Below, piece after piece: positions 1-6,806 of a stretch of 8,883 nucleotides of DNA. The translations under genes and the position numbers were made by a program. The notes under the pieces were generated by a model. The model saw nothing but the letters and a program-made list of their open reading frames with translations, was not told the DNA's origin and made no database searches. The DNA is from a bacterium. Lineage in GTDB: Bacteria; Patescibacteriota; Minisyncoccia; Minisyncoccales; JAGMAB01. The stretch's first letter is position 1. Every line of letters begins with the position of its first letter. The stretch spans positions 1-8,883 of the forward strand of contig DAOWKS010000050.1 of the NCBI GenBank assembly GCA_030643665.1. Reading direction: 5' to 3'.

Positions 1-3000
1 TACAAAAAAGCTAAAGCAAAAGGAATAAAACCGATTATCGGTTCAGAGGTTTATTTGGCTTATGAAAAAATGGACCAGCGCCGGCCAAATATTGACGATA
101 AAAGATATCATTTAGTTTTGCTGGCCAAGAACGAACAAGGTTATAAAAATTTAGTGCAATTAGTAACTAAAGCTCATCTTGAGGGTTTTTATTATAAGCC
201 GCGTATTGATGAAGAACTTTTGGCTCAACACAGCCAGGGACTTATTGCTTTAAGCGCCTGTCTGCAGGGAAAAATTCCCCAATTAATTCTTTCTAAGAAA
301 ATTGATGAAGCGGAAAAATTAGCGCTAAAATACCAAGAAATTTTCGGGGAGGGTAATTTTTATCTTGAAATTCAGCACCATCCCAATTTGCCGGAACAAA
401 AAAAAGTTAATGATGTTTTAATTGATTTTTCCAAAAAATTAAACATTCCTCTCATAGCCACAAATGACTGCCATTATTTGCGAAGCGAAGATGCCGAAGC
501 CCAGGATATTTTAATGCTGATTAATACCGGCTCAAAACCAGATGATCCGGAACGACTGACAATGAAGTCCGATGATTTTTCAATACATTCTCCTGAAAAA
601 ATGGCTGAATTTTTTAAAGATACGCCTGAAGCGGTTGAAAACAGCCAAAAAATTATTGAACAATGTAATTTTGAATTTAAGCTGGGTGAAACAAAACTTC
701 CTTTTTTTCCTGTGCCGGGAAACAAAAAACCTGATGAATATCTAAAAGAATTATCTGAACAAGGATTAAAGAAAAGATATGAAGTTTCAACGCCAAATAT
801 TGTTGAGCGATTGGAATATGAGCTTTCAATAATTAAGCAGACAGGATTTGCTTCTTATTTTTTGATTGTTCAGGATTTTGTTAATTGGGCAAAGGAAAAT
901 CGTATTGTTGTGGGTCCCGGGCGCGGTTCCGCGGCCGGCTCTCTTGTGTCTTATCTTTTGAATATTACTGACATTGACCCTTTAAAATATGATTTATTAT
1001 TTGAAAGATTTCTAAATCCAGGCCGGGTAAAAGGCGTTCTCCCTGATATTGACCTTGATTTCACTGATTGGCGCAGAGATGAAGTGATAAATTATATCAG
1101 AGAAAAATATGGTCGGGATAAAGTGGCTCAAATCATCACTTTTGGAACAATGGCCGCGCGAGCCGTAATAAGAGATGTAGGACGCGCTCTGCAGTATCCT
1201 TATATTTTTTGCGACCGTTTGGCTAAAATGATTCCATTTGGTCTCACCTTAGAACAGGCCTTGTCTTCAATTGATGAATTCCGTCAGGAATATCAAACAG
1301 ACAACCAAACGGAAAAATTGATTGACTTGGCAAAAAAATTAGAAGGCGTGGCGCGGCATGCTTCCACTCACGCTTGCGGCGTAGTAATTTCAAAAGAACC
1401 TTTAACTGAAACAGTCCCTCTCCAGCATCCAACCCAAAACGACCAGACCATTATTACCCAATATGAAATGTACTCCATAGAGGATTTAGGATTATTAAAA
1501 ATGGACTTGTTGGGATTAAAAAATCTAACTATTATTGAAGATACTTTAAGCCGCATTTACATAGTGCAAAACAAATCCTTAAAAATAGAAGACATTCCTT
1601 TGGATGATAAAAAAACTTATGAACTTTTACAGAGAGGAGAAAGCACATCAGTATTTCAATTGGAGAGCGACGGAATTAAAAGATATTTGAAGCAGCTAAA
1701 ACCAACAGAATTTGAAGATATTATCGCTATGGTTTCCTTATACCGTCCCGGACCAATGCAGTTTATTCCTGATTATATTAGCGGCAAGCAGGGAAAAAGA
1801 AAAATACAATACTTGCATCCGAAATTAAAACCAATCTTGGAAAAAACATATAATATAATTGTCTACCAAGAACAGGTTATGCAGATTGCCCAGCAACTTG
1901 CCGGGTTTACTTTGGGGGAAGCTGATATTTTAAGAAAAGCTATTGGCAAGAAAATTAAAAAACTTCTTTTAGAGCAAAAGGATAAATTTATTCAGGGAGG
2001 AGTTGCTAATGGTATAGATAAAAAAATCATGGAAAAAATTTGGGATTGGATTGAGCCCTTTGCTCAATATTCCTTTAACCGCTCTCATGGCGCTTCATAC
2101 GCAATGATTGCTTACCGGACAGCTTATCTAAAAGTTAATTATTCAGTAGAATTTATGGCTGCTGTTTTAACTTCTGAAAAACAGGATGTTGAAAAAATTG
2201 CTTTTTTAATTAACGAATGCAAGAGAATGGGTATTGAGGTTTTACCGCCGGATATCAATGAGAGTTTTAGAAATTTCAGCGTTGTGCCGAATGAAAAGAA
2301 AATAAGATTTGGTTTGCTGGCTATTAAAAATGTTGGTCATAATGTGGTAGAAGCAATTGTTGAAGAAAGAAAGAAAAATACACCTTTTTGTTCTATTACT
2401 GATTTTATTACGAGAATGGAAACAAAAGACCTGAATAAAAGATCATTGGAAAGCTTGATTAAAACCGGCGCTTTTGATAAATTTGAAGAAAGAAATAAAC
2501 TTTTGCAGAACTTGGAAAAACTTCTGGAATGGAACCGAGAAACGCAAAAAAATAAGTCCAATGGCCAAAAAGGACTTTTTGACGGAATGAAAACAAATAA
2601 CAACGGAATGCCTCTTTCACCTTTCCCGCGCGCCTCAAAAAAAGAAAAATTAAAATGGGAAAAAGAACTTTTAGGATTATATATCAGCAGTCATCCCTTG
2701 GAAGATTTCAAAAAAATCTTTGAAAAAAAAGTTCTGCCTATTTTCAAAATTTCCCAGGATATAACCGGCAAAATAGTAAAAATCGGAGGTGTAATATCGG
2801 GAATTAAAAAAATAATAACGAAAAGCGGCAAACCAATGCTTTTTGTCAAACTGGAAGACAAAACAGATAAAATTGAATTAGTCGTCTTTCCCTCTGTTAT
2901 TGAACAAAACCCGGATATTTTTCAGGAAAATAAAATTGTTATGGTTAAAGGAAGAGTTGACCACCGCGACGGAGTACCGAAAATAATCTGCCAGGAAATT

Positions 3001-3027
3001 GAAGAAATTATTGAAGAAAAATTATGA
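1..3027 (+). CDS. dnaE: DNA polymerase III subunit alpha, 5' end cut off by the window
   Basis: This is the replicative polymerase subunit that extends DNA chains at the fork. The reading frame is open from base 1, so the true start lies upstream; about 50-60 residues, including the first PHP metal ligands, are missing. Counting visible residues from base 1: the PHP domain continues through GSEVYLA and the conserved NDCHYL (155-160); GPGRGSAAGS is at 305-314; PDIDLDF gives the catalytic aspartates D349 and D351; KMDLLGL gives the third, D502. The 151-residue gap between D351 and D502 nearly equals E. coli D403-D555 (152). RPGP is at 582-585 and the FNRSHGASYA helix-hairpin-helix region at about 692. 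QKGLF at 856-860 (bases 2566-2580) fits the internal beta-clamp-binding motif. An OB fold occupies about 923-1003. No DEDD proofreading exonuclease is inserted, so this is DnaE-type, not PolC. The stop overlaps the thrS start. Identification is very secure. Confidence 0.98.
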   Translation, partial: YKKAKAKGIKPIIGSEVYLAYEKMDQRRPNIDDKRYHLVLLAKNEQGYKNLVQLVTKAHLEGFYYKPRIDEELLAQHSQGLIALSACLQGKIPQLILSKKIDEAEKLALKYQEIFGEGNFYLEIQHHPNLPEQKKVNDVLIDFSKKLNIPLIATNDCHYLRSEDAEAQDILMLINTGSKPDDPERLTMKSDDFSIHSPEKMAEFFKDTPEAVENSQKIIEQCNFEFKLGETKLPFFPVPGNKKPDEYLKELSEQGLKKRYEVSTPNIVERLEYELSIIKQTGFASYFLIVQDFVNWAKENRIVVGPGRGSAAGSLVSYLLNITDIDPLKYDLLFERFLNPGRVKGVLPDIDLDFTDWRRDEVINYIREKYGRDKVAQIITFGTMAARAVIRDVGRALQYPYIFCDRLAKMIPFGLTLEQALSSIDEFRQEYQTDNQTEKLIDLAKKLEGVARHASTHACGVVISKEPLTETVPLQHPTQNDQTIITQYEMYSIEDLGLLKMDLLGLKNLTIIEDTLSRIYIVQNKSLKIEDIPLDDKKTYELLQRGESTSVFQLESDGIKRYLKQLKPTEFEDIIAMVSLYRPGPMQFIPDYISGKQGKRKIQYLHPKLKPILEKTYNIIVYQEQVMQIAQQLAGFTLGEADILRKAIGKKIKKLLLEQKDKFIQGGVANGIDKKIMEKIWDWIEPFAQYSFNRSHGASYAMIAYRTAYLKVNYSVEFMAAVLTSEKQDVEKIAFLINECKRMGIEVLPPDINESFRNFSVVPNEKKIRFGLLAIKNVGHNVVEAIVEERKKNTPFCSITDFITRMETKDLNKRSLESLIKTGAFDKFEERNKLLQNLEKLLEWNRETQKNKSNGQKGLFDGMKTNNNGMPLSPFPRASKKEKLKWEKELLGLYISSHPLEDFKKIFEKKVLPIFKISQDITGKIVKIGGVISGIKKIITKSGKPMLFVKLEDKTDKIELVVFPSVIEQNPDIFQENKIVMVKGRVDHRDGVPKIICQEIEEIIEEKL

Positions 3028-4586
3028 AAAAACAAACAAAGATAAAAATAATTAGAAACTCATTGGTTCATATATTAGCAGCAGCTGTTCAGGAATTGTA
3101 TCCTGACATTAAACTTGGCGCTGGACAAACAACAGAAAATGGATTCTATTATGATTTTCATTTGCCTAATTCCATTTCTCTTGCTTTTTTGCCAAAGATT
3201 GAAAAAAGAATGAGAAAAAAAATAGTGATAACAAAAAAAATTCCCGCTGAAGCGTTCAAACTAATCAAAATTGCCGGCGCTTACTGGAAAGGAGATGAGA
3301 AAAATCCAATGCTCACTCGGATTTATGGCATTGCTTTCAACACCAAAAAGGAGTTGGAGGATTATCTTCATTATCAGAAAGAAGCGGAAAAAAGAGACCA
3401 TCGGAAAATTGGCAAAGAATTGGATTTATTTATTTTTGATGAGGAAGTTGGCGCCGGTTTGCCTATTTGGCTTCCTAAAGGAGCAATTTTGCGAAAAATC
3501 ATAGAAGATTATTTACATAGCGAATTAACTAAACAGGGTTATGATTGGCTCTGGACTCCCCATATTGGAAAATTAGACCTTTGGAAAACATCCGGTCATT
3601 GGAATTTTTATAAAGAAAATATGTACTCGCCTATTCAAATAGATGAAGAACAGTATTTATTAAAACCAATGAATTGTCCTTTTCATATCAAAGCATATCA
3701 AAATAAAATCAGAAGTTATCGAGACCTACCTATAAAATATGCCGAGATGGGAACGGTTTATCGGTATGAAAAATCCGGGGTTTTGCATGGTTTAGCGCGG
3801 GTTCGCGGCTTTACCCAAGACGACGCTCATATTTTTTGCACCAAAGAGCAATTAAGTGAAGAATTAGTGAAACTTCTAAAATACGGACTTAAGATTCTTA
3901 AAACTTTTGGTTTTAAGAAGTATGATATCTATTTATCTACACGACCTAAAAAATATATTGGAACTTTAAAAACCTGGCAAAAAGCAATTAATTCTTTTAA
4001 ATACGCTTTAGATAAATTAGGATTGAAATACCAAATTGACCCGGGCGAAGGTATCTTTTATGGTCCAAAAATTGATATTAAAATAAAGGATTCTTTGGGC
4101 AGAGATTGGCAATGTCCAACTTTCCAGATAGATTTTAATCTACCGGAAAAATTTAATATAACTTACATTGATAAAAAAGGTAAAAAACAGCAGCCAATAA
4201 TGATTCATCGGGCGCTTTTAGGCAGCATAGAAAGATTTATTGGTGTTCTTATTGAACATTATGCCGGCGCCTTGCCCTTATGGTTATCCCCTGTCCAAAT
4301 TTGGGTTATTCCAGTTGGCGTTCGCCATAAAAAATACGCCAAAATTGTCAGAGAACAGTTCTCAGACATTGGCTGCCGGGTAGAATTAAAAGATGAAAAT
4401 GAAACTGTTTCCAAAAAAATTCGCGAAGGTGAAATTCAAAAAATTCCTTATCTTTTAGTGGTCGGCGATAAGGAAATGAAAACAAAATCAGTGAGTATTC
4501 GCCAGCGAGGCGAGGGTGATATCGGCTTAATAAAATTGCCAAAATTTATAGAAAAGGTTAAAATGGAAACAGATAATAAAAAATAA
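3024..4586 (+). CDS. thrS: Threonyl-tRNA synthetase, short form lacking TGS and most of the editing domain
   Basis: The enzyme charges tRNA(Thr) with threonine in the cytoplasm. The class II core is intact. The three zinc/threonine-binding ligands are C218 (in KPMNCPFH), H269 (in TQDDAHIF) and H395 (in MIHRALLGS). Their spacings of 51 and 126 residues equal those of E. coli C334, H385 and H511. Motif 2 (RYEKSGVLHGL) and motif 3 (HRALLGSIERF) are present, and an anticodon-binding domain runs from about 423 to the end. At 520 residues the protein is about 120 shorter than the E. coli enzyme. The TGS domain is absent, and the ATGA overlap with dnaE leaves no room for it. The editing domain is a remnant: RNSLVHIL (11-18) replaces the HxxxH motif, with the first histidine now Asn12, and about 57 residues including the CxxxH motif are gone before KIAGAYWKGD (82-91). 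No frameshift is seen. Charging should work; self-editing of Ser-tRNA(Thr) probably does not. Confidence 0.96.
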   Translation: MKKQTKIKIIRNSLVHILAAAVQELYPDIKLGAGQTTENGFYYDFHLPNSISLAFLPKIEKRMRKKIVITKKIPAEAFKLIKIAGAYWKGDEKNPMLTRIYGIAFNTKKELEDYLHYQKEAEKRDHRKIGKELDLFIFDEEVGAGLPIWLPKGAILRKIIEDYLHSELTKQGYDWLWTPHIGKLDLWKTSGHWNFYKENMYSPIQIDEEQYLLKPMNCPFHIKAYQNKIRSYRDLPIKYAEMGTVYRYEKSGVLHGLARVRGFTQDDAHIFCTKEQLSEELVKLLKYGLKILKTFGFKKYDIYLSTRPKKYIGTLKTWQKAINSFKYALDKLGLKYQIDPGEGIFYGPKIDIKIKDSLGRDWQCPTFQIDFNLPEKFNITYIDKKGKKQQPIMIHRALLGSIERFIGVLIEHYAGALPLWLSPVQIWVIPVGVRHKKYAKIVREQFSDIGCRVELKDENETVSKKIREGEIQKIPYLLVVGDKEMKTKSVSIRQRGEGDIGLIKLPKFIEKVKMETDNKK

Positions 4587-4592
4587 CCATCT

Positions 4593-5555
4593 ATGTTTAA
4601 CTTAACTAAACTCTTTACCTCTCTTACTGTCTTAACTTTAATCCTTGGAGCCGGAGCTGTTTTAGCTCAAGGCGGCATAAGCGGAACCCCGGAAGTAAAC
4701 CTTGATGAAAACATTTCAGCTCAGGATTTGGAAATTGAAGAACCAAATCTTCTGCCGGACAGCCCGTTTTATTTCCTGAAAAATTTAGGTAGAAACATTC
4801 AATCTTTCTTTACTTTTGACCCGATAAAAAAAGCTGAATTAAAGTCAAAATTTGCTAACGAAAGATTGATTGAAGTAAAAAAATTAGTTGAATTAAAGAA
4901 AAAGCCGGAAATCATCAAAAAGGGATTAGAAAATTATCAAAATGAAATAGATGAAATTAAAACCCAGTCAGAGAAAATTAAAGAAAAAGCGCAAGAAAAT
5001 TTAGAAGTGGAAAGTTTCTTAGATAAACTTACCAAACATCAACTTTTGCATGAGATAGTATTAGAAAAATTAGAAGGACAAGTTCCTGAAGAGGTTTTCT
5101 CAAAAATAAAAGAAGTGAGAAATAACCATCTTTTAAGATTTGGAGAAATAATGACAAAACTTGATAATAAACCGGAACAAATTCAAGAAAGATTAGAAAA
5201 GAATCTGGAAGAAATTAAAGGAAGTAAATTCAAGAACTTTAAGAATTTAGAGATTTTAAAAGAACTGGAAGAAAAAGTTCCTGAACAAACAAAAGAATCA
5301 ATCCAAAAAGTACAAGCAAATGTCTTAAATAGATTAAGAGGAGATTTAGAAAAAATGTCGCCGGAAGACCAGAAAAAGTTTGAAAATTATATAGAAAAAA
5401 TTTCCGGAAAAAAAGAAACACATCTGGAAATTTTGGAAAATTTAAAAGAAAAAGAGATAGAACCAATTGAAAAAAATAAACCAAAATCGAATAAACACAT
5501 AGAGAAAACAGAGCCAAAAATCGGCTTACCAATTGAAGAAAAAATCGAAAAATAA
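4593..5555 (+). CDS. Secreted DUF5667-like coiled-coil protein
   Basis: A 320-residue exported protein of unknown function. A signal peptide covers residues 1-25 (hydrophobic core about 8-24), with likely cleavage VLA|Q and no lipobox cysteine. The mature part begins with an acidic linker and then LLPDSPFYFLKNLGR (53-67) and FDPIKKAELKSKFANERL (75-92). This block is characteristic of DUF5667, a family common in CPR bacteria (recognised from memory, not searched). The rest is highly charged helix, with a duplicated module: residues 157-183 and 222-248 align at an offset of 65 with 11 identities, including a shared VPE. The last 40 residues are Lys/Glu/Pro-rich and probably disordered. There is no cysteine and no second membrane segment, so it is likely free outside the membrane or bound to the surface. 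It starts 6 nt after the thrS stop with no Shine-Dalgarno, so it is probably cotranscribed with dnaE-thrS. Function is unknown. Confidence 0.85.
   Translation: MFNLTKLFTSLTVLTLILGAGAVLAQGGISGTPEVNLDENISAQDLEIEEPNLLPDSPFYFLKNLGRNIQSFFTFDPIKKAELKSKFANERLIEVKKLVELKKKPEIIKKGLENYQNEIDEIKTQSEKIKEKAQENLEVESFLDKLTKHQLLHEIVLEKLEGQVPEEVFSKIKEVRNNHLLRFGEIMTKLDNKPEQIQERLEKNLEEIKGSKFKNFKNLEILKELEEKVPEQTKESIQKVQANVLNRLRGDLEKMSPEDQKKFENYIEKISGKKETHLEILENLKEKEIEPIEKNKPKSNKHIEKTEPKIGLPIEEKIEK
5061..5336 (+). repeat. Internal duplication in the DUF5667-like protein
   Basis: Two protein-level copies of a helical module lie at bases 5061-5141 (residues 157-183) and 5256-5336 (residues 222-248). They match at L, L, E, V, P, E, I, V, N, L and R at a constant offset of 65 residues. 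DNA similarity is weak, so the duplication is old or under protein-level selection. It probably represents repeated helical hairpins, a feature I associate with this family. Confidence 0.6.
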
Positions 5556-5625
5556 TGGAGTAGTATCATTTCTTTTTGTATAAAGGTCGAAAATATTTGA
5601 GACAACAAGAATAAAATAAAAAATT

Positions 5626-6405
5626 ATGAAAGAAAAACTTTTAATTCTATTTGCGGTTTTACTGATTAGTATAACTGGAACAATAGTTGTAGCTCAAGAA
5701 TTCACTATTACTTCAGCAGACCAGTTTTATAAATATGCTTATGTAACAGTAGAAAAATATAGAATAAGTATGGAAGCATTAATATCTTACACAGACGAGA
5801 TAGAAAAAGATTCAAGTATACTTAGTTCAACAAAAGAAGAGTTTGTAACGACTTATAATACAGATTTAAAAGAGGCTGTTGATACTCAGGACTGGGAAAA
5901 AATTGAAAGTGTGAAAACAGATATGAAAGATACTATAACAAATTTTAGGCAAGAAGCAAAGATTCAATTAACAGGTCAGGGGAAGGTGGCAATGGAAAGA
6001 TTAAATTCTGCTTTAGTAGAAAATAAGGGTTATCTTGCCTCTTTATTAAAAGAGGCCCGAGGGTTGCACAGAGATAGAAATATGGAAGTATTTGATTATA
6101 GAATAGTTAAGGCGAAAGAAGTAATAGAAAAATTAGAAAGTTATGAGATAGAAACCAGCGAGGTTGTAGTAAAATTAAGTGAAATTGAAACGGAGAGAAG
6201 TAATTTTCTAAACTCAATGAATGAGGCAATTGATGTCTGTGACGGAATCTACGAAATAGGTTGCGGATTTGGAATAACGGGTGAATCTGCTATCACCGAA
6301 GATTGTTTATCAAAAGTGGATAGTTATTGCACTCTAAAAGATAAAATAATAGAAGAATTTAAAGAACTTCAAGATTTGGTTTATGAAGTTGCTGAATTAG
6401 AATAA
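5626..6405 (+). CDS. Exported helical protein with four C-terminal cysteines, function unknown
   Basis: I do not recognise this 259-residue protein. The N-terminus is a clear signal peptide: MKEK, then a hydrophobic core (about 5-20), then VVA|QE with likely cleavage after Ala23. The mature protein is predicted to be almost all alpha-helix with heptad-like spacing (about 30-200 and 236-259). Between the helices is a short Gly-rich stretch with four cysteines, C205, C213, C227 and C235, which could form two disulfides outside the cytoplasm or, less likely, bind metal. No other cysteine is present, and there is no lipobox or second membrane segment. The start is the first ATG that gives the signal peptide; no Shine-Dalgarno precedes it. 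It lies 70 nt after the DUF5667-like gene and 7 nt before the next. Isoleucine codon use is unusual: 14 of 23 are ATA, against 3 of 29 in miaB. A structural, adhesive or wall-associated role is possible but unsupported. Confidence 0.8.
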   Translation: MKEKLLILFAVLLISITGTIVVAQEFTITSADQFYKYAYVTVEKYRISMEALISYTDEIEKDSSILSSTKEEFVTTYNTDLKEAVDTQDWEKIESVKTDMKDTITNFRQEAKIQLTGQGKVAMERLNSALVENKGYLASLLKEARGLHRDRNMEVFDYRIVKAKEVIEKLESYEIETSEVVVKLSEIETERSNFLNSMNEAIDVCDGIYEIGCGFGITGESAITEDCLSKVDSYCTLKDKIIEEFKELQDLVYEVAELE

Positions 6406-6412
6406 AAAATTA

Positions 6413-6703
6413 ATGCTTATGGATGTAAAAATTATATCTTTAATAATCATTGTAATAGTTGCTGTACTTGGAATTTATTTCGCGGTTTTTCAAACAGAAA
6501 AGAAACCTACTATCTCTGAACTTAAAATAGAAAAACCAAATTTTGAGGAAGAACCAGCCTTAGATTTTGGTCCTTTATTAGAAGAAGGAGAACAAGAAGA
6601 AAAACTTCCTGTTCAAAAACCTTCTCTTAAAAAATCGGATTTAATGATAGAAGCACCGTCTTTTGAAGAAGCAGCTGCATTTGATGTCGGTTCTTTATTT
6701 TAA
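6413..6703 (+). CDS. Small single-pass membrane protein with a duplicated acidic motif
   Basis: A 96-residue protein of unknown function. Residues 7-26 are one strongly hydrophobic helix (Ile/Val/Leu-rich) ending in AVFQTEKK. The rest is an acidic, Pro/Glu-rich and probably unstructured tail. With a very short N-terminus, the tail is expected on the outer face of the membrane, though the K6 versus K30/K31 charge balance leaves orientation open. The helix lacks a good cleavage site, so it looks like an anchor. The tail contains two copies of a 22-residue motif at 35-56 and 75-96, the second ending exactly at the C-terminus. A second in-frame ATG at 6419 (M3) is an alternative start; neither has a Shine-Dalgarno. 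It follows the preceding gene by 7 nt and is the last gene before a strong terminator, so cotranscription with the upstream exported proteins is likely. That it is a real gene is supported by spacing, the membrane segment and the repeat. Confidence 0.75.
   Translation: MLMDVKIISLIIIVIVAVLGIYFAVFQTEKKPTISELKIEKPNFEEEPALDFGPLLEEGEQEEKLPVQKPSLKKSDLMIEAPSFEEAAAFDVGSLF
6515..6700 (+). repeat. Two copies of a 22-residue motif in the small membrane protein
   Basis: Copies lie at bases 6515-6580 and 6635-6700, exactly 40 codons apart. The shared pattern is S-[ED]-L-x-I-E-x-P-x-F-E-E-x-x-A-x-D-x-G-x-L-[LF], with 12 of 22 positions identical and most others similar. Eighteen residues, mainly charged, separate the copies. 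The DNA copies have diverged at many third positions, which suggests the peptide is what is conserved. Confidence 0.8.
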
Positions 6704-6740
6704 TTCTTTTAGAAAGAAAGCATAGGAGAAGTAACAAATA

Positions 6741-6774
6741 AAAAAACAGTCCCGCTTGAGCGGGACTGTTTTTT
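6741..6774 (+). terminator. Strong intrinsic terminator after the envelope cassette
   Basis: A perfect 15-bp stem (6741-6755 AAAAAACAGTCCCGC with 6760-6774 GCGGGACTGTTTTTT) closes a TTGA loop. The nine-pair core CAGTCCCGC is GC-rich against a very AT-rich background, and the stem ends in six T on the + strand. The mirrored A run means it could also work on the minus strand, but the genes on both sides are on +, so it most likely ends the transcript that includes the gene ending at 6703. It separates that unit from miaB-miaA. Confidence 0.93.
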
Positions 6775-6806
6775 AATATAAGATAGAAATGATAAATAAA
6801 TAACTT

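Noticed and set aside
474..725. Minus-strand open frames inside dnaE, the DUF5667-like gene and miaA
   Set aside because: They lie opposite strongly supported genes and their translations show no recognisable domain. They are by-products of AT-rich codon use.
3025..3027. Reassigned UGA (code 25, as in Gracilibacteria or Absconditabacteria)
   Set aside because: UGA ends dnaE and miaB at the expected C-termini, and no conserved Gly position in the genes uses UGA.
3271..3504. A 77-codon + strand frame inside thrS that might hold the missing editing segment
   Set aside because: Its translation lacks CRGPH or any editing-domain sequence, and the thrS frame continues through the whole region with conserved residues, so there is no frameshifted remainder.
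5579..5584. TATAAA as a -10 element before the 259-residue protein gene
   Set aside because: The best -35 at a suitable distance (TGGAGT) matches only three of six positions, and such A/T hexamers are expected by chance here.
6704..6718. Inverted repeat TTCTTT-TAG-AAAGAA just after the small membrane protein gene
   Set aside because: Six A/T-rich pairs with a three-base loop make a very weak hairpin; the 15-bp hairpin downstream explains termination.
6724..6729. AGGAGA as a ribosome binding site for a small gene between 6703 and 6807
   Set aside because: No ATG, GTG or TTG follows at a usable distance with an open frame; the terminator comes next.
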